A stretch of 40,370 nt of DNA from Flavobacteriales bacterium. Lineage in GTDB: Bacteria; Bacteroidota; Bacteroidia; Flavobacteriales_F; PHOS-HE28. Where the stretch lies: assembly GCA_016788635.1 (NCBI GenBank), contig JAEUSU010000007.1, positions 223,870 to 264,239 on the forward strand, written 5' to 3'. Shown here piece by piece: positions 17,076 to 24,914 of this stretch. The notes beneath the pieces are model-generated. The model was given only the letters and a program-made list of their open reading frames with translations, did no database searches and was not told the DNA's origin. The position numbers and the translations under genes were made by a program. Position 1 is the first letter of the stretch. Every line of letters begins with the position of its first letter.

Positions 17076-18464
17076 TTAGTTCCGCACAATGCGCTTCATC
17101 ACCGTGCCTCTATCAGTGGTCACGGCGAGGAAGTAGGTGCCATGGCTCATGCCGGCCATGTCGATCGTTCCGCGCCATTCGCTTGCGATCACGCCCAGGT
17201 CCTGGCTGATCAGTACACGCCCCACGGCATCGCGCAGCTCATAGCGCACGGTGGTGGCGTTATCTGCACTGAACTCCAGCCACAACAAGTCGCGCGTGGG
17301 GTTCGGGCGCACGTGCATGCTGGCGGAAGCACCCTGTTCATTCAACCCGACGACGCCTTCGCACAGGCAGGTCGTCTGCCATGTGTCGTTGATGGTCGCT
17401 GCGTTACCGTCATCACATGGCGTCCCCGGCAAAGCCGTGCCACCCAGCACGCCCTCGCAATCCTCACCCACACAGTTGCAATTGGCATCGTACACATCAT
17501 CGGACGTATCCGGGTCGCCATCATCGCAGGGTGTACCCGGTTGTGCGGGGCCATTGTATACGCCCATGCAGTCGAGCAAAGATGAGTCGAAGCAAAGTGT
17601 GGGGTGGGTGAAACGGCGGTCTCCGGCGTAACCGGTGGATGCGGAAGTGTCCGAGGGAAGCAGCTCGCCATAAAACTCCATGAAGGTGTGGCAATTCGGG
17701 TCATTGCACACCAAGCTGTCCGGTATCTGCACCCACACGTTCAGGCAGAAGGTGAAGACACCATCGGTGGTGAACTGACCGACCAGCACACGATTGCTCG
17801 TGGTGGGCCCCAGTACTGAACCCAGCACGGCGAAGGCGAAATTGTCGTTCGAGTAGCTGTTGCCACCGCCGGATTCAAGGAAGTCCGGTGCAGTACCCAC
17901 CGACACGACATCGGGCGGCGGTGTGCCGAGGTTCAACAGACCATCCGAAGTGGTCAGTGGCAGGCCCATGGAAGGATCGGTGTTGGAGAGCAGGGGCACG
18001 CCGACACTGCCGCCGTTGTTGTTGGAACCGCCCACCACGGAGCCATCGGGATCCTCGTCCTTCAGAATGCCCCAATGCAGGGTGCTCGCTCCACCCACGG
18101 TCAGCCAGGTGTCGATGGCCACGGTGTTCTTGTTCAGATGCTGCGCGGGAATGCTGCGCCCCCAGGCCTCGCCGCGGTCATCGTTGTTGAAGAAGCTGGT
18201 GGTGGTGGCGATCTCCAACGGATGGTCCACGAAGCCGCCCAACGTGATGAATTTGTAACCTGGTTTCAGGTCAACGAAGATGCGGTAGGTCACCGCGCCA
18301 GGGGTGAGTCCCACACCTCCATCCGTATCCGCGGCGTCGTTCGCATCGGATACGTAGTAGCGCTCCACTATGATGCCTTCGAACCCAGCGGGATCGGGCG
18401 GCTGATATTGGGCCGTGGCGGTCAATGAACTGGCCACGATGAGCAAGGTGTGGAAGCGCTTCAT
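17076..18464 (-). CDS. T9SS surface protein with unknown N-terminal domain and two Cys-rich repeats
   Basis: A 462-residue exported protein with a signal peptide (MKRFHTLLIVASSLTATAQ). The unknown shared domain covers about residues 28-300: GIIVERYYVSDANDA, TYRIFVDLKPGYKF, TTTSFFNNDDRG, IDTWLTVGGAS, WGILKDEDPDGSV, and RVLVGQFTTDGVFTF. Two Cys-rich repeats follow (GPAQPGTPCDDGD ... YDANCNCVGEDC and PGTPCDDGNAATINDTWQTT), matching the repeats in the large T9SS protein. A type A sorting domain ends the protein (MHVRPNPTRDLLWLEF ... GTYFLAVTTDRGTVMKRIVRN). It is probably secreted by T9SS and anchored or released at the cell surface. The minus-strand sequence before the start holds a -7-like box at 18484-18491. 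The role is unknown, and no catalytic motif is visible. Confidence 0.87.
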   Translation of the reverse strand: MKRFHTLLIVASSLTATAQYQPPDPAGFEGIIVERYYVSDANDAADTDGGVGLTPGAVTYRIFVDLKPGYKFITLGGFVDHPLEIATTTSFFNNDDRGEAWGRSIPAQHLNKNTVAIDTWLTVGGASTLHWGILKDEDPDGSVVGGSNNNGGSVGVPLLSNTDPSMGLPLTTSDGLLNLGTPPPDVVSVGTAPDFLESGGGNSYSNDNFAFAVLGSVLGPTTSNRVLVGQFTTDGVFTFCLNVWVQIPDSLVCNDPNCHTFMEFYGELLPSDTSASTGYAGDRRFTHPTLCFDSSLLDCMGVYNGPAQPGTPCDDGDPDTSDDVYDANCNCVGEDCEGVLGGTALPGTPCDDGNAATINDTWQTTCLCEGVVGLNEQGASASMHVRPNPTRDLLWLEFSADNATTVRYELRDAVGRVLISQDLGVIASEWRGTIDMAGMSHGTYFLAVTTDRGTVMKRIVRN

Positions 18465-18483
18465 GAATGTTGGTCTAGGGCGG

Positions 18484-18491
18484 CGAAACTA
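18484..18491 (-). promoter_or_regulatory. possible -7 promoter box before the 462-residue T9SS gene
   Basis: Minus-strand TAGTTTCG, one mismatch from TAnnTTTG, ends 19 bases before the ATG at 18464. The 124-base gap around it (18465-18588) contains no gene. A clear -33 element was not found. Confidence 0.35.
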
Positions 18492-18588
18492 TCCTTGCCA
18501 TGTGCCGGGGGGATAAGCCCTGTATGGTCATTGATCTATGCGTGGGTTAAGCCACCATTGTGTGCCTGACCTGACCGTACAGCAAGGA

Positions 18589-19461
18589 TCAGCGAGGTAC
18601 GGGCAGGCGGATCAGCTGCAGCTGTGGAAGACCATTGCCGGTGGACACGGGAAGATGAACGCTTCCCTCCAGTAACGGATCGGCCGGTACGATGATCATC
18701 AGGCTGTGTCCACGCGCGGCCAGGGCACGTTCCAGGAATCGGGCGATGTCTACAGCTGCCACGGGACCATCGTGCACCATCCAATGTACATGGCCGCGGT
18801 TATGCGTCATGAAGACAAGGTGTGTGTGGTCCGGCCATTCCAACGAGCCCGATGTGGCGGCTGGGCGTTTGCTGGTACTACCGCGCGGTGCCGGTCGAAG
18901 GGGTCGCCAGCCCAGCCAGAACACTTCGCCGCCCAAGGCCCTGGCCTGCATGGCCACCACGGGAAAGTCACGCCGCATCCACTCACGCACCACGCCGGGC
19001 AGTTTGCGAAAGGCGGCGCGCACGGGTTTCTCCGGAAGGAAGCCCCAGCGCTCCATGTAGGTGGTGATGGTGCGCTCGGGGAGGCGCACACCGGTGATGC
19101 GGTCTATCAAGGCCAGCAGCGCCTCGCGGTTCCACAAGGGGTGGGGCAGGTCCACCTGGTCCGGCATGTGCGCGCGTACGATCGCATGAATGGCCTTCTC
19201 CTGGTCGAGGGTGAGCTTGCGGCGGCTGCGATGTTCGATGGCCGTCCCCTGAACGGCATCCCAGCCTCCTTTGCGAAAATCGCTCAAGGCATGCTCCAGT
19301 GCGGTTCGTTTCACGCCATGAACGGTGGCTACCGAGCGTATGTCGCGGCCTTCCAGCACCTGCCGAACGGCTTCACGAAGCGATCCGGCGTTGGACTCCT
19401 CAGCCATGGAAGTGTGCTGGCGGGGTGCGGTGGTCGGGCTTTCCCATTGGAGGTGTTCCAT
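18589..19461 (-). CDS. IS630-type transposase-derived DNA-binding protein lacking catalytic residues
   Basis: A 290-residue protein with the architecture of IS630/Tc1-like transposases. A helix-turn-helix lies at about residues 28-62 (VRQVLEGRDIRSVATVHGVKR). A second winged-helix region spans about 84-150 (LTLDQEKAIHAIV, ALIDRITGVRLPERTITTYM, RWGFLPEKPVR). An RNase H-like core runs from about 150 to 290. In active relatives the strand after an EFP-like helix carries a D-E pair; here it reads GGEVFWLGWRPLRP with neither acid. The second catalytic site, usually 'hhhxDNxxxH', reads SLMIIVPADPLL. Both key acids therefore appear lost while the fold and DNA-binding parts remain. The gene is intact and sits 12 bases after the T9SS gene that follows the TonB receptor, with no terminal repeats seen. 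This suggests domestication, perhaps as a regulator. A later start at 19407 (MAEESNAG) is possible. Confidence 0.7.
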   Translation of the reverse strand: MEHLQWESPTTAPRQHTSMAEESNAGSLREAVRQVLEGRDIRSVATVHGVKRTALEHALSDFRKGGWDAVQGTAIEHRSRRKLTLDQEKAIHAIVRAHMPDQVDLPHPLWNREALLALIDRITGVRLPERTITTYMERWGFLPEKPVRAAFRKLPGVVREWMRRDFPVVAMQARALGGEVFWLGWRPLRPAPRGSTSKRPAATSGSLEWPDHTHLVFMTHNRGHVHWMVHDGPVAAVDIARFLERALAARGHSLMIIVPADPLLEGSVHLPVSTGNGLPQLQLIRLPVPR

Positions 19462-19473
19462 GAGCAGCGCCGG

Positions 19474-20793
19474 TCAGAGTTTCACGAAGCGGGCGTGCCG
19501 TGAACGCCCCTTGTGTGTCAGGACGAGATGGTACGCTCCAGGGATCAACGATGCAATGTCGATCGCGACCAGTTCCGCACCGGCGGCAACAATTCCGCTC
19601 AGGACCTCACGGCCGGTGGCATCATGCATAAGCCACCGTTCCTGCACCTTCACGTCGCCGGTCAAGAGCATGATCTCCGCGTGGGCGGGATTGGGGTAGA
19701 GGACCAGGGTATGCCACGTGGCATCCAGTTCTCCAGTGCTCACGTCGGGGCAGATCAATGTGATGTCGAGCCCGTTGCAGTTCGAGGGTCCATAACAGCA
19801 CAGTTCGTTCACGTTGAAATTCGCTCCCGGGTTGAAGTTGCAGGCGGTGCTGTCCAGACAGCCGAACACGATCGTCGTCTGGCATGAGCCATCATCACAA
19901 GAGGCGGCGGGGTCGAACTCAAGGAAGTTGGGGTCGGTGCACCCACAGGTGGGTGGATAGGTCAGGAAGCCGCTTTGCACCTCACCAGTGCCCAGGACGG
20001 TGCCGTCCGCCACGTATTTGATCACCGTACCATCGGCGCGTTGCACCTCCACGTTCAGCTCCATGGTCAATGTGCCGGTGGTGGTGAGTTGTGCGATCAG
20101 GATGCGGTTCTCCGACGTGGGACCTGTCACCCCGGGCGAAAGGCACAGCATCTTGAAATCGTTGGTGATGAAGGCATCGGCGAGGTTTTCATCACCCAAC
20201 ACCGCATTGGGGTCGTCCCCCACGAAATTGAAGCCGGGCGGGGTGGCGCTTGCACCACCGAGCGGCACAAGCCCGTCCGCAACGGTCAGTGGGATGCCCG
20301 CATCGGGATCGGCGTTGGCGAGCAGACCTCCCGGGATGTTCGCACTTCCGCCATCGTTGGGGAACAGCGTTCCCGCGCCGTCGGGGTCGTCCACTTTGAG
20401 GATGCCAAAACGCTGGGTGCAGGCGGCGCTCATGGTCAGCCAGGAGTCCAGGGCCACGGTATTCTCGCGCAGGCCGCTCGTGCTCACTTCATGCCCGAAG
20501 CGGCGCCCACGGTCCTCGTTGTTGAAGAACACCGCAGTGCTTTCGATCTTCAATGCATGTGACGGTCCTCCATAGATTGAGCGGAGCGAACAACCCGCAC
20601 TTAAGTCGAGGTAAACGCGGTATGTCCGCGACCCTTCCACAAGCGTACCTCCAGTAATGTCCGTGGCGTCGTTGGCGTCGGAGATGTAGTAGGTCTCCAC
20701 GATCAGACCCTCGATGTCGAGTTGTGCCATGACCGCGCTGCTGCACAGCGTGAGCACAATGAGCGGGAGCGTGATGCACGGCCGGGCCTTCAT
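19474..20793 (-). CDS. T9SS surface protein with unknown N-terminal domain and GCTDP-type repeats
   Basis: A 439-residue exported protein with a signal peptide (MKARPCITLPLIVLTLCSSAVMA). The shared unknown domain spans about residues 26-280: GLIVETYYISDANDA, TYRVYLDLSAGCSL, ALDSWLTMSAAC, FGILKVDDPDGAG, VADGLVPLG, and NRILIAQLTTTGTLTM. Next come two short Cys-rich motifs of the Flavobacteriales 'GCTDPxACN' kind (CGCTDPNFLEFDPAASCDDG and GCLDSTACNFNPGAN). A type A sorting domain ends the protein (LYPNPAHAEIMLLTGDVKV ... GAYHLVLTHKGRSRHARFVKL). Its ATG overlaps the stop of the TonB receptor gene (ATGA, four shared bases), so the two are translationally coupled and probably act together at the outer membrane. 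Ligand unknown. Confidence 0.88.
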   Translation of the reverse strand: MKARPCITLPLIVLTLCSSAVMAQLDIEGLIVETYYISDANDATDITGGTLVEGSRTYRVYLDLSAGCSLRSIYGGPSHALKIESTAVFFNNEDRGRRFGHEVSTSGLRENTVALDSWLTMSAACTQRFGILKVDDPDGAGTLFPNDGGSANIPGGLLANADPDAGIPLTVADGLVPLGGASATPPGFNFVGDDPNAVLGDENLADAFITNDFKMLCLSPGVTGPTSENRILIAQLTTTGTLTMELNVEVQRADGTVIKYVADGTVLGTGEVQSGFLTYPPTCGCTDPNFLEFDPAASCDDGSCQTTIVFGCLDSTACNFNPGANFNVNELCCYGPSNCNGLDITLICPDVSTGELDATWHTLVLYPNPAHAEIMLLTGDVKVQERWLMHDATGREVLSGIVAAGAELVAIDIASLIPGAYHLVLTHKGRSRHARFVKL

Positions 20794-23700
20794 CGGATGG
20801 TGTATATGAGCGTGAGCATGTACTCGGTGCCCCAGCGGTAGCGGTCGAAATCCGCATCGTACCCACTGGCGAACTTGTAGCTGCGCCGAAAGGGGGTGTT
20901 CAGCACGTCGCGTACGCGCAAGGCCACGCGCCAGTGCTTGCCGAACTTCTGGCTGGCGGTGATGTCGATCATGTGCCGGGGCATTTCATAGGCACGGATG
21001 CCCGTGGGGTCCAGCTCCGAGTTGGTCACTGCAAGCTTCGGCCCCTGCACGTTGTAGGAAACGGTGATGGTGGTGCGATTGCTGTCCAGCGAATAGTCCA
21101 GCATGGCGTTCACGATGTAAGGGGCCTGACCGAACATCTCGGTGGTGTAGCGCACCTCCTCACCGTTCAGCACAGTGGTGAGCTCGCTTTCGGAATGCAT
21201 GAGGGTGAGGTTGCCACGGGCGTCCAGGCCGCGCGTCAGGTTCACCTTGCCTTCAAGCTCCACGCCGTACACGACGGAGGAGTTGGCGTTCCGCCAGGTG
21301 AATCCGCCCTGCGCAGTGCGCAGCAGTTCAATGTGGTTCTGGAAGCTCTTGTAGAAGACACTTGCGGACAGGTTGTTCCCGGATCGGAAATACTGCTCCA
21401 CGCGCAGGTCGTAGTTGTCACCGGTGGTCATCTTCAGGTTGGGGTTGCCATACACCGGCGCCCACAACAGGTAGTCGTAGTACTGCACCACGGAGAACTC
21501 ACGGAAGCTGGGCCTGCCAAGGGAACGGAAGTAGCCCACGCGCAGGTTCATCGGGGTCTCCTCACTTTCACGCAACTTGTAAATGGTGTTGATGCTGGGC
21601 AGAAGGTCCCACTGGTCCAGCAGGCCTGGCACGGCGGGTTTGGGTTCCGCACCGCCCCCTCCGCCCACACCCACATCCCCCACGGTGCCGCGGTTGGGGT
21701 CGTCCGGGGCCAGTCCATCATCGAAGAAGCGGCGCACATCGGTGATCATGTCAGAATGTTCAGCACGCAGGCCTCCTACCGCACGGAAGCGGGTGCTCAA
21801 CGCCACATCGAGCATGCCATACAGGGACCACACGTTCAGGATACCGATGTCGTTGTCCTTGAAGGTGCCGAATGCGGCGTAGCGCGAGGTGAACCGTCCG
21901 TCGGGCCGCATCTCGAACCGGCCAGGCTCCTGCCACTGGTCCGGCCCTGGTGCACCGAGCACGTTGAAGTAGAGCTGGTCGTTGGTGCGTTCATCACGGC
22001 GGTAGTCGCCACCGAACTTCACCTTGCTCAGGCGTGACCGGTCATCGTTGAGGGGCAGTTCGAAGCTGAGCCGTGCATCCAGCAGGCTCTGGTCAAGGAA
22101 GCGGTAGATCCGCCCGGGCGGCAGGAGCGCACCATCCACATCCACCGGGTTGCCTTCGTCATCGGCGATGTATTGCACGGTCTTGAAATCCAGCATGTCG
22201 CGTTCACCCTTGGAGTAGGAGACATCCGCGTTCACCGTGAGGTTGAAGGCCGGGATGAGATGCCGGCTGCCGTACTGCACGGTCCAGAGCTTGCGCTGCT
22301 CGTAGAACTGGTCCTCCGAAACGAAGGTGGAACTGTTCACCGTGGGGTCCAGGAAGGTGAGGCTGCGTGCATTGCTCTGGCCCATGCCGGTGGCCATGCC
22401 CACGAGCGAGAACGAGTTGTTGCGGTCCAGTTTGAATGACAGACTGCCGAGCGAGCTCCAGCCATTGCTCACCTGGCTGATGCGCTGGGTGCCTTTGCGG
22501 TTGTAATTGTCAGCGGGTGTCTCGTCATCATACATCTCGAAGGTCCGCAGGATGGTGGACGCCCCATCATTCTGGGTCTCGGCATTGTACCGCATGCCTA
22601 CGAGGAAGCCGATCTGCTTTGGCTTTCCCTTCTTCTTGAACACGTCCACCTGGTTGCCAATGATGAAACCCGCGTTGTAGTTGGGATTTCCCGTGGTGGA
22701 ACCCACGCGCCAGCTGCTGTTGTCGAAGGAGGTGTTGTAGCGCGCCAGATCGGCGTTGACGATGGGTGAGAAGTAGCTGAGGTTGTAAGTGCTGTTGTAG
22801 TTGTTCACCGCCGCCCCGACCGCTGAGGCATTGTTGAGCAAAGCGGGTGGCAGCATGCCGAGTTCGGTGAGGGCCAGGTGCTGCAGCGTGTTGTTGTTGC
22901 TCATCACCGTGTTGCCGAACCCCGGCGTGTTGGCGGTGATGCCATAGTTGTTCAGGTAACCACCCAGTCCGAGCAGTCCCAGTTGCTGGTAGACGGATGG
23001 TTCAACGAAGCCCGGGAATTCGTCCACGGTACCGGGTACGCCTTCCGGCACACCGCGCTGCCCGTCGTCGAAGCCGAGCCAGTCCGTGGAGGAGCGCTGC
23101 CCTTCGCCCACAATGGTCTTCCAGCTGGAGTTGGGGTTGAAACCAATGGTGGTGGCGACGGTGACCTGCAAGCTGGTCGGGTAGTCGCTCGTGTTCATGG
23201 AAAGGAAGGCACCGGCCCAGTCGCCCGGCAGGTCGGGCGTGGCGGTCTTCGTGATGATGATGTTGTCCAGCAGGCCGGTGGGGAAGAGGTCCAGACGCAG
23301 GTTGTTCGTGAAGGGGTCCAGCGTGGGAATGCGCGAACCGTTCACGGTCGTCACCACATAGCGATCTGCCAGACCACGTACGGAAACAAAGGGGCCCACT
23401 GTCGACACACCGGTGACACGTCTCACGGCGGCCGCCGCATCACCGTCACCGGACTTGAACATGATCTCGCGTGAGATGAAGTTCAGGTTGTTGGCGGAGT
23501 TCAATTTCAAGCGGTCCAGGTAGGCATCGCCGGATCGGTTGGCCTTGGCCTCCACCTGGAATTCGCCGAGCTCGATCTTTTTGTCCGTCAGGATGAAGTT
23601 GGCCACGACCACCTCGTTGTTCCGCGGGTTGGCCGTGAACTCCTGGGGCTCCAAGCCCACGAAGGAGATCACCAGCACGGTGGGCCCGGGCGTGCTGAGC

Positions 23701-23885
23701 CGCAGGGAGTAGTTGCCGTCCAGGTCCGTCACGGTGCCCACCGTGGGGTCGCTCTTCACCACCACGGTCGCCCCGGGCAGCGTTTCGCCGCGGCTGTCGG
23801 TGATCTTGCCACGAACGGTGCCCTGGCCGTGGGCGGCGGCGGCGGCAAGCATCAGCAGGACCACCACGAACAGGTCGCGTAACAT
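20790..23885 (-). CDS. TonB-dependent outer-membrane receptor with N-terminal carboxypeptidase-regulatory-like domain
   Basis: A 1031-residue receptor from the start at 23885, giving a clean signal peptide (MLRDLFVVVLLMLAAAAAHGQ). A carboxypeptidase-regulatory-like beta-sandwich follows at about 22-110 (GKITDSRGETLPGATVVVK, TDLDGNYSLRL). The plug domain spans about 120-240 (VSVRGLADRYVVTTVNGSRI, LDLFPTGLLDNIIITKTATP, DLPGDWAGAFLSMNTSDYP). The rest is an outer-membrane beta-barrel ending YRWGTEYMLTLIYTIR. The RGL-x-DRY...LNG/VNG and DLPGDWAG phrases place it in the subfamily of receptors found singly rather than in the SusC/SusD type; no SusD-like gene is adjacent. Energy from TonB would drive uptake of a bulky ligand that cannot be named. 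It is coupled by a four-base overlap to the T9SS gene downstream. An ATG 33 bases earlier is also in frame. Confidence 0.92.
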   Translation of the reverse strand: MLRDLFVVVLLMLAAAAAHGQGTVRGKITDSRGETLPGATVVVKSDPTVGTVTDLDGNYSLRLSTPGPTVLVISFVGLEPQEFTANPRNNEVVVANFILTDKKIELGEFQVEAKANRSGDAYLDRLKLNSANNLNFISREIMFKSGDGDAAAAVRRVTGVSTVGPFVSVRGLADRYVVTTVNGSRIPTLDPFTNNLRLDLFPTGLLDNIIITKTATPDLPGDWAGAFLSMNTSDYPTSLQVTVATTIGFNPNSSWKTIVGEGQRSSTDWLGFDDGQRGVPEGVPGTVDEFPGFVEPSVYQQLGLLGLGGYLNNYGITANTPGFGNTVMSNNNTLQHLALTELGMLPPALLNNASAVGAAVNNYNSTYNLSYFSPIVNADLARYNTSFDNSSWRVGSTTGNPNYNAGFIIGNQVDVFKKKGKPKQIGFLVGMRYNAETQNDGASTILRTFEMYDDETPADNYNRKGTQRISQVSNGWSSLGSLSFKLDRNNSFSLVGMATGMGQSNARSLTFLDPTVNSSTFVSEDQFYEQRKLWTVQYGSRHLIPAFNLTVNADVSYSKGERDMLDFKTVQYIADDEGNPVDVDGALLPPGRIYRFLDQSLLDARLSFELPLNDDRSRLSKVKFGGDYRRDERTNDQLYFNVLGAPGPDQWQEPGRFEMRPDGRFTSRYAAFGTFKDNDIGILNVWSLYGMLDVALSTRFRAVGGLRAEHSDMITDVRRFFDDGLAPDDPNRGTVGDVGVGGGGGAEPKPAVPGLLDQWDLLPSINTIYKLRESEETPMNLRVGYFRSLGRPSFREFSVVQYYDYLLWAPVYGNPNLKMTTGDNYDLRVEQYFRSGNNLSASVFYKSFQNHIELLRTAQGGFTWRNANSSVVYGVELEGKVNLTRGLDARGNLTLMHSESELTTVLNGEEVRYTTEMFGQAPYIVNAMLDYSLDSNRTTITVSYNVQGPKLAVTNSELDPTGIRAYEMPRHMIDITASQKFGKHWRVALRVRDVLNTPFRRSYKFASGYDADFDRYRWGTEYMLTLIYTIR

Positions 23886-23989
23886 GAGATGGGCTAAAGC
23901 GGGGCGAAGGTGCCCCACTGCCGTGCCCGGGATGTTTGCACCGTATTACCGGTGATCTACATCTGCAAGGCCCTGCCGTTCGGTAAATG

Positions 23990-24817
23990 TTAAGGCTGCG
24001 TTGCCAGCTGCGGCTCCTCCACCTTCAGCACGGCCAGGTAGTTGGTCACGTGAAAGACCTCCAGGTCAGGTGAATAGCGCGCAATGGACCAAAGGCCGTT
24101 CGGCAATACCCGATGAATGGTGTAGCGTGGGCCCAGTTCGCGGAAGATGTCCAGGAAGAAGGTGCGGGAATCAATGTCCGCCTCGCCGAACTCGAATTGG
24201 ATGAAGCGGATGGCACCGCGTTGGAGCAGCCCTCGTGCTCCACGCAGCACGTGCAGTTCATGCCCCTCCACATCGATCTTCAGCAGCAGGATGCGCTCTA
24301 TCCCGTATGCGGCGCAGTGGGCGTCCAGGGTGGTCACCTCCACATCGATCTGTTGCGCAGCACGTACGTGGTCCCGGGTCAGGGGGTCAAAAGGATGAAG
24401 TGAGGCATAGCTGGATCCCTGCGCGGGCAGATGCAGCGTCAGCTGGCCGGGCGCGTCACCCAAGGCCTGCTTATGGCAGCGGACCACACCTTCTTTCAAC
24501 GGCCCGGCCAGGGTCTTCTGAAGGACCTCCAGCGCGATGGGCGATGGTTCGAAGAGCTCCACGCGCAGGTTCCCACCGATCGCGCGGAGAGCCAGTTCGG
24601 TGTAGTAGCCGAAGTGTCCACCGGCGTCCACCACGCCGTGTGGCCCTGGACCGGCGAGACGTGCCACATGGCCGAGCACGTATGCCTCACCACTGTGGCG
24701 CAGGTCCGCGCCGCCATAGTGGTTCATGCCCACCAGTGCCGTGCGGTGCAACCGCACCCACAAGGGCTGCAGGGCCCGTGTGCGCATGAGGTCCACCAGG
24801 CGTTGTTTCAGGCCCAT
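23990..24817 (-). CDS. FkbM-family methyltransferase
   Basis: A 275-residue cytoplasmic S-adenosylmethionine-dependent methyltransferase of the FkbM family, usually an O-methyltransferase acting on sugars, lipids or polyketides. Motif I is VVDAGGHFGYYTELAL (residues 62-77, with D64 and the G66/G67 loop), motif II is VELFEPSP, and the family hallmark ILLLKIDVEGHELHVLRGA appears near residues 170-190. A central VEVTTLDAHCAAYGIERI segment is also typical. The full length matches the family. It lies 104 bases upstream of the TonB receptor on the same strand and downstream of the condensin operon terminator, so it has its own promoter or reads into the receptor. In this lineage FkbM proteins often decorate surface polysaccharides, but the acceptor here is not known. 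Confidence 0.9.
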   Translation of the reverse strand: MGLKQRLVDLMRTRALQPLWVRLHRTALVGMNHYGGADLRHSGEAYVLGHVARLAGPGPHGVVDAGGHFGYYTELALRAIGGNLRVELFEPSPIALEVLQKTLAGPLKEGVVRCHKQALGDAPGQLTLHLPAQGSSYASLHPFDPLTRDHVRAAQQIDVEVTTLDAHCAAYGIERILLLKIDVEGHELHVLRGARGLLQRGAIRFIQFEFGEADIDSRTFFLDIFRELGPRYTIHRVLPNGLWSIARYSPDLEVFHVTNYLAVLKVEEPQLATQP

Positions 24818-24851
24818 GGCAGGCTGGTGCTGGGAATGATGTGCGAGCCAC

Positions 24852-24889
24852 GTGTGAAAAAGATGAACGCCGTGGCATGTGCACGGCGT
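24852..24889 (-). terminator. rho-independent terminator of the condensin operon
   Basis: An eight-base-pair stem (ACGCCGTG 24867-24874 with CACGGCGT 24882-24889) and a seven-base loop. Read on the minus strand it is followed by TCATCTTTTTC, a proper T-run. It starts 26 bases after the stop of the SMC gene at 24915. Confidence 0.85.
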
Positions 24890-24914
24890 CCGATCGTTCG
24901 GGAATGGAAGGCGC

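Noticed and set aside
18589..19461. Active insertion sequence
   Set aside because: Expected catalytic acids are missing, no terminal inverted repeats or target duplications could be seen, and the gene is embedded in an operon-like array.
20790..23885. SusC/SusD polysaccharide-utilisation locus
   Set aside because: The receptor is not of the SusC type by its plug motifs, and no SusD, glycoside hydrolase or sulfatase gene is nearby.
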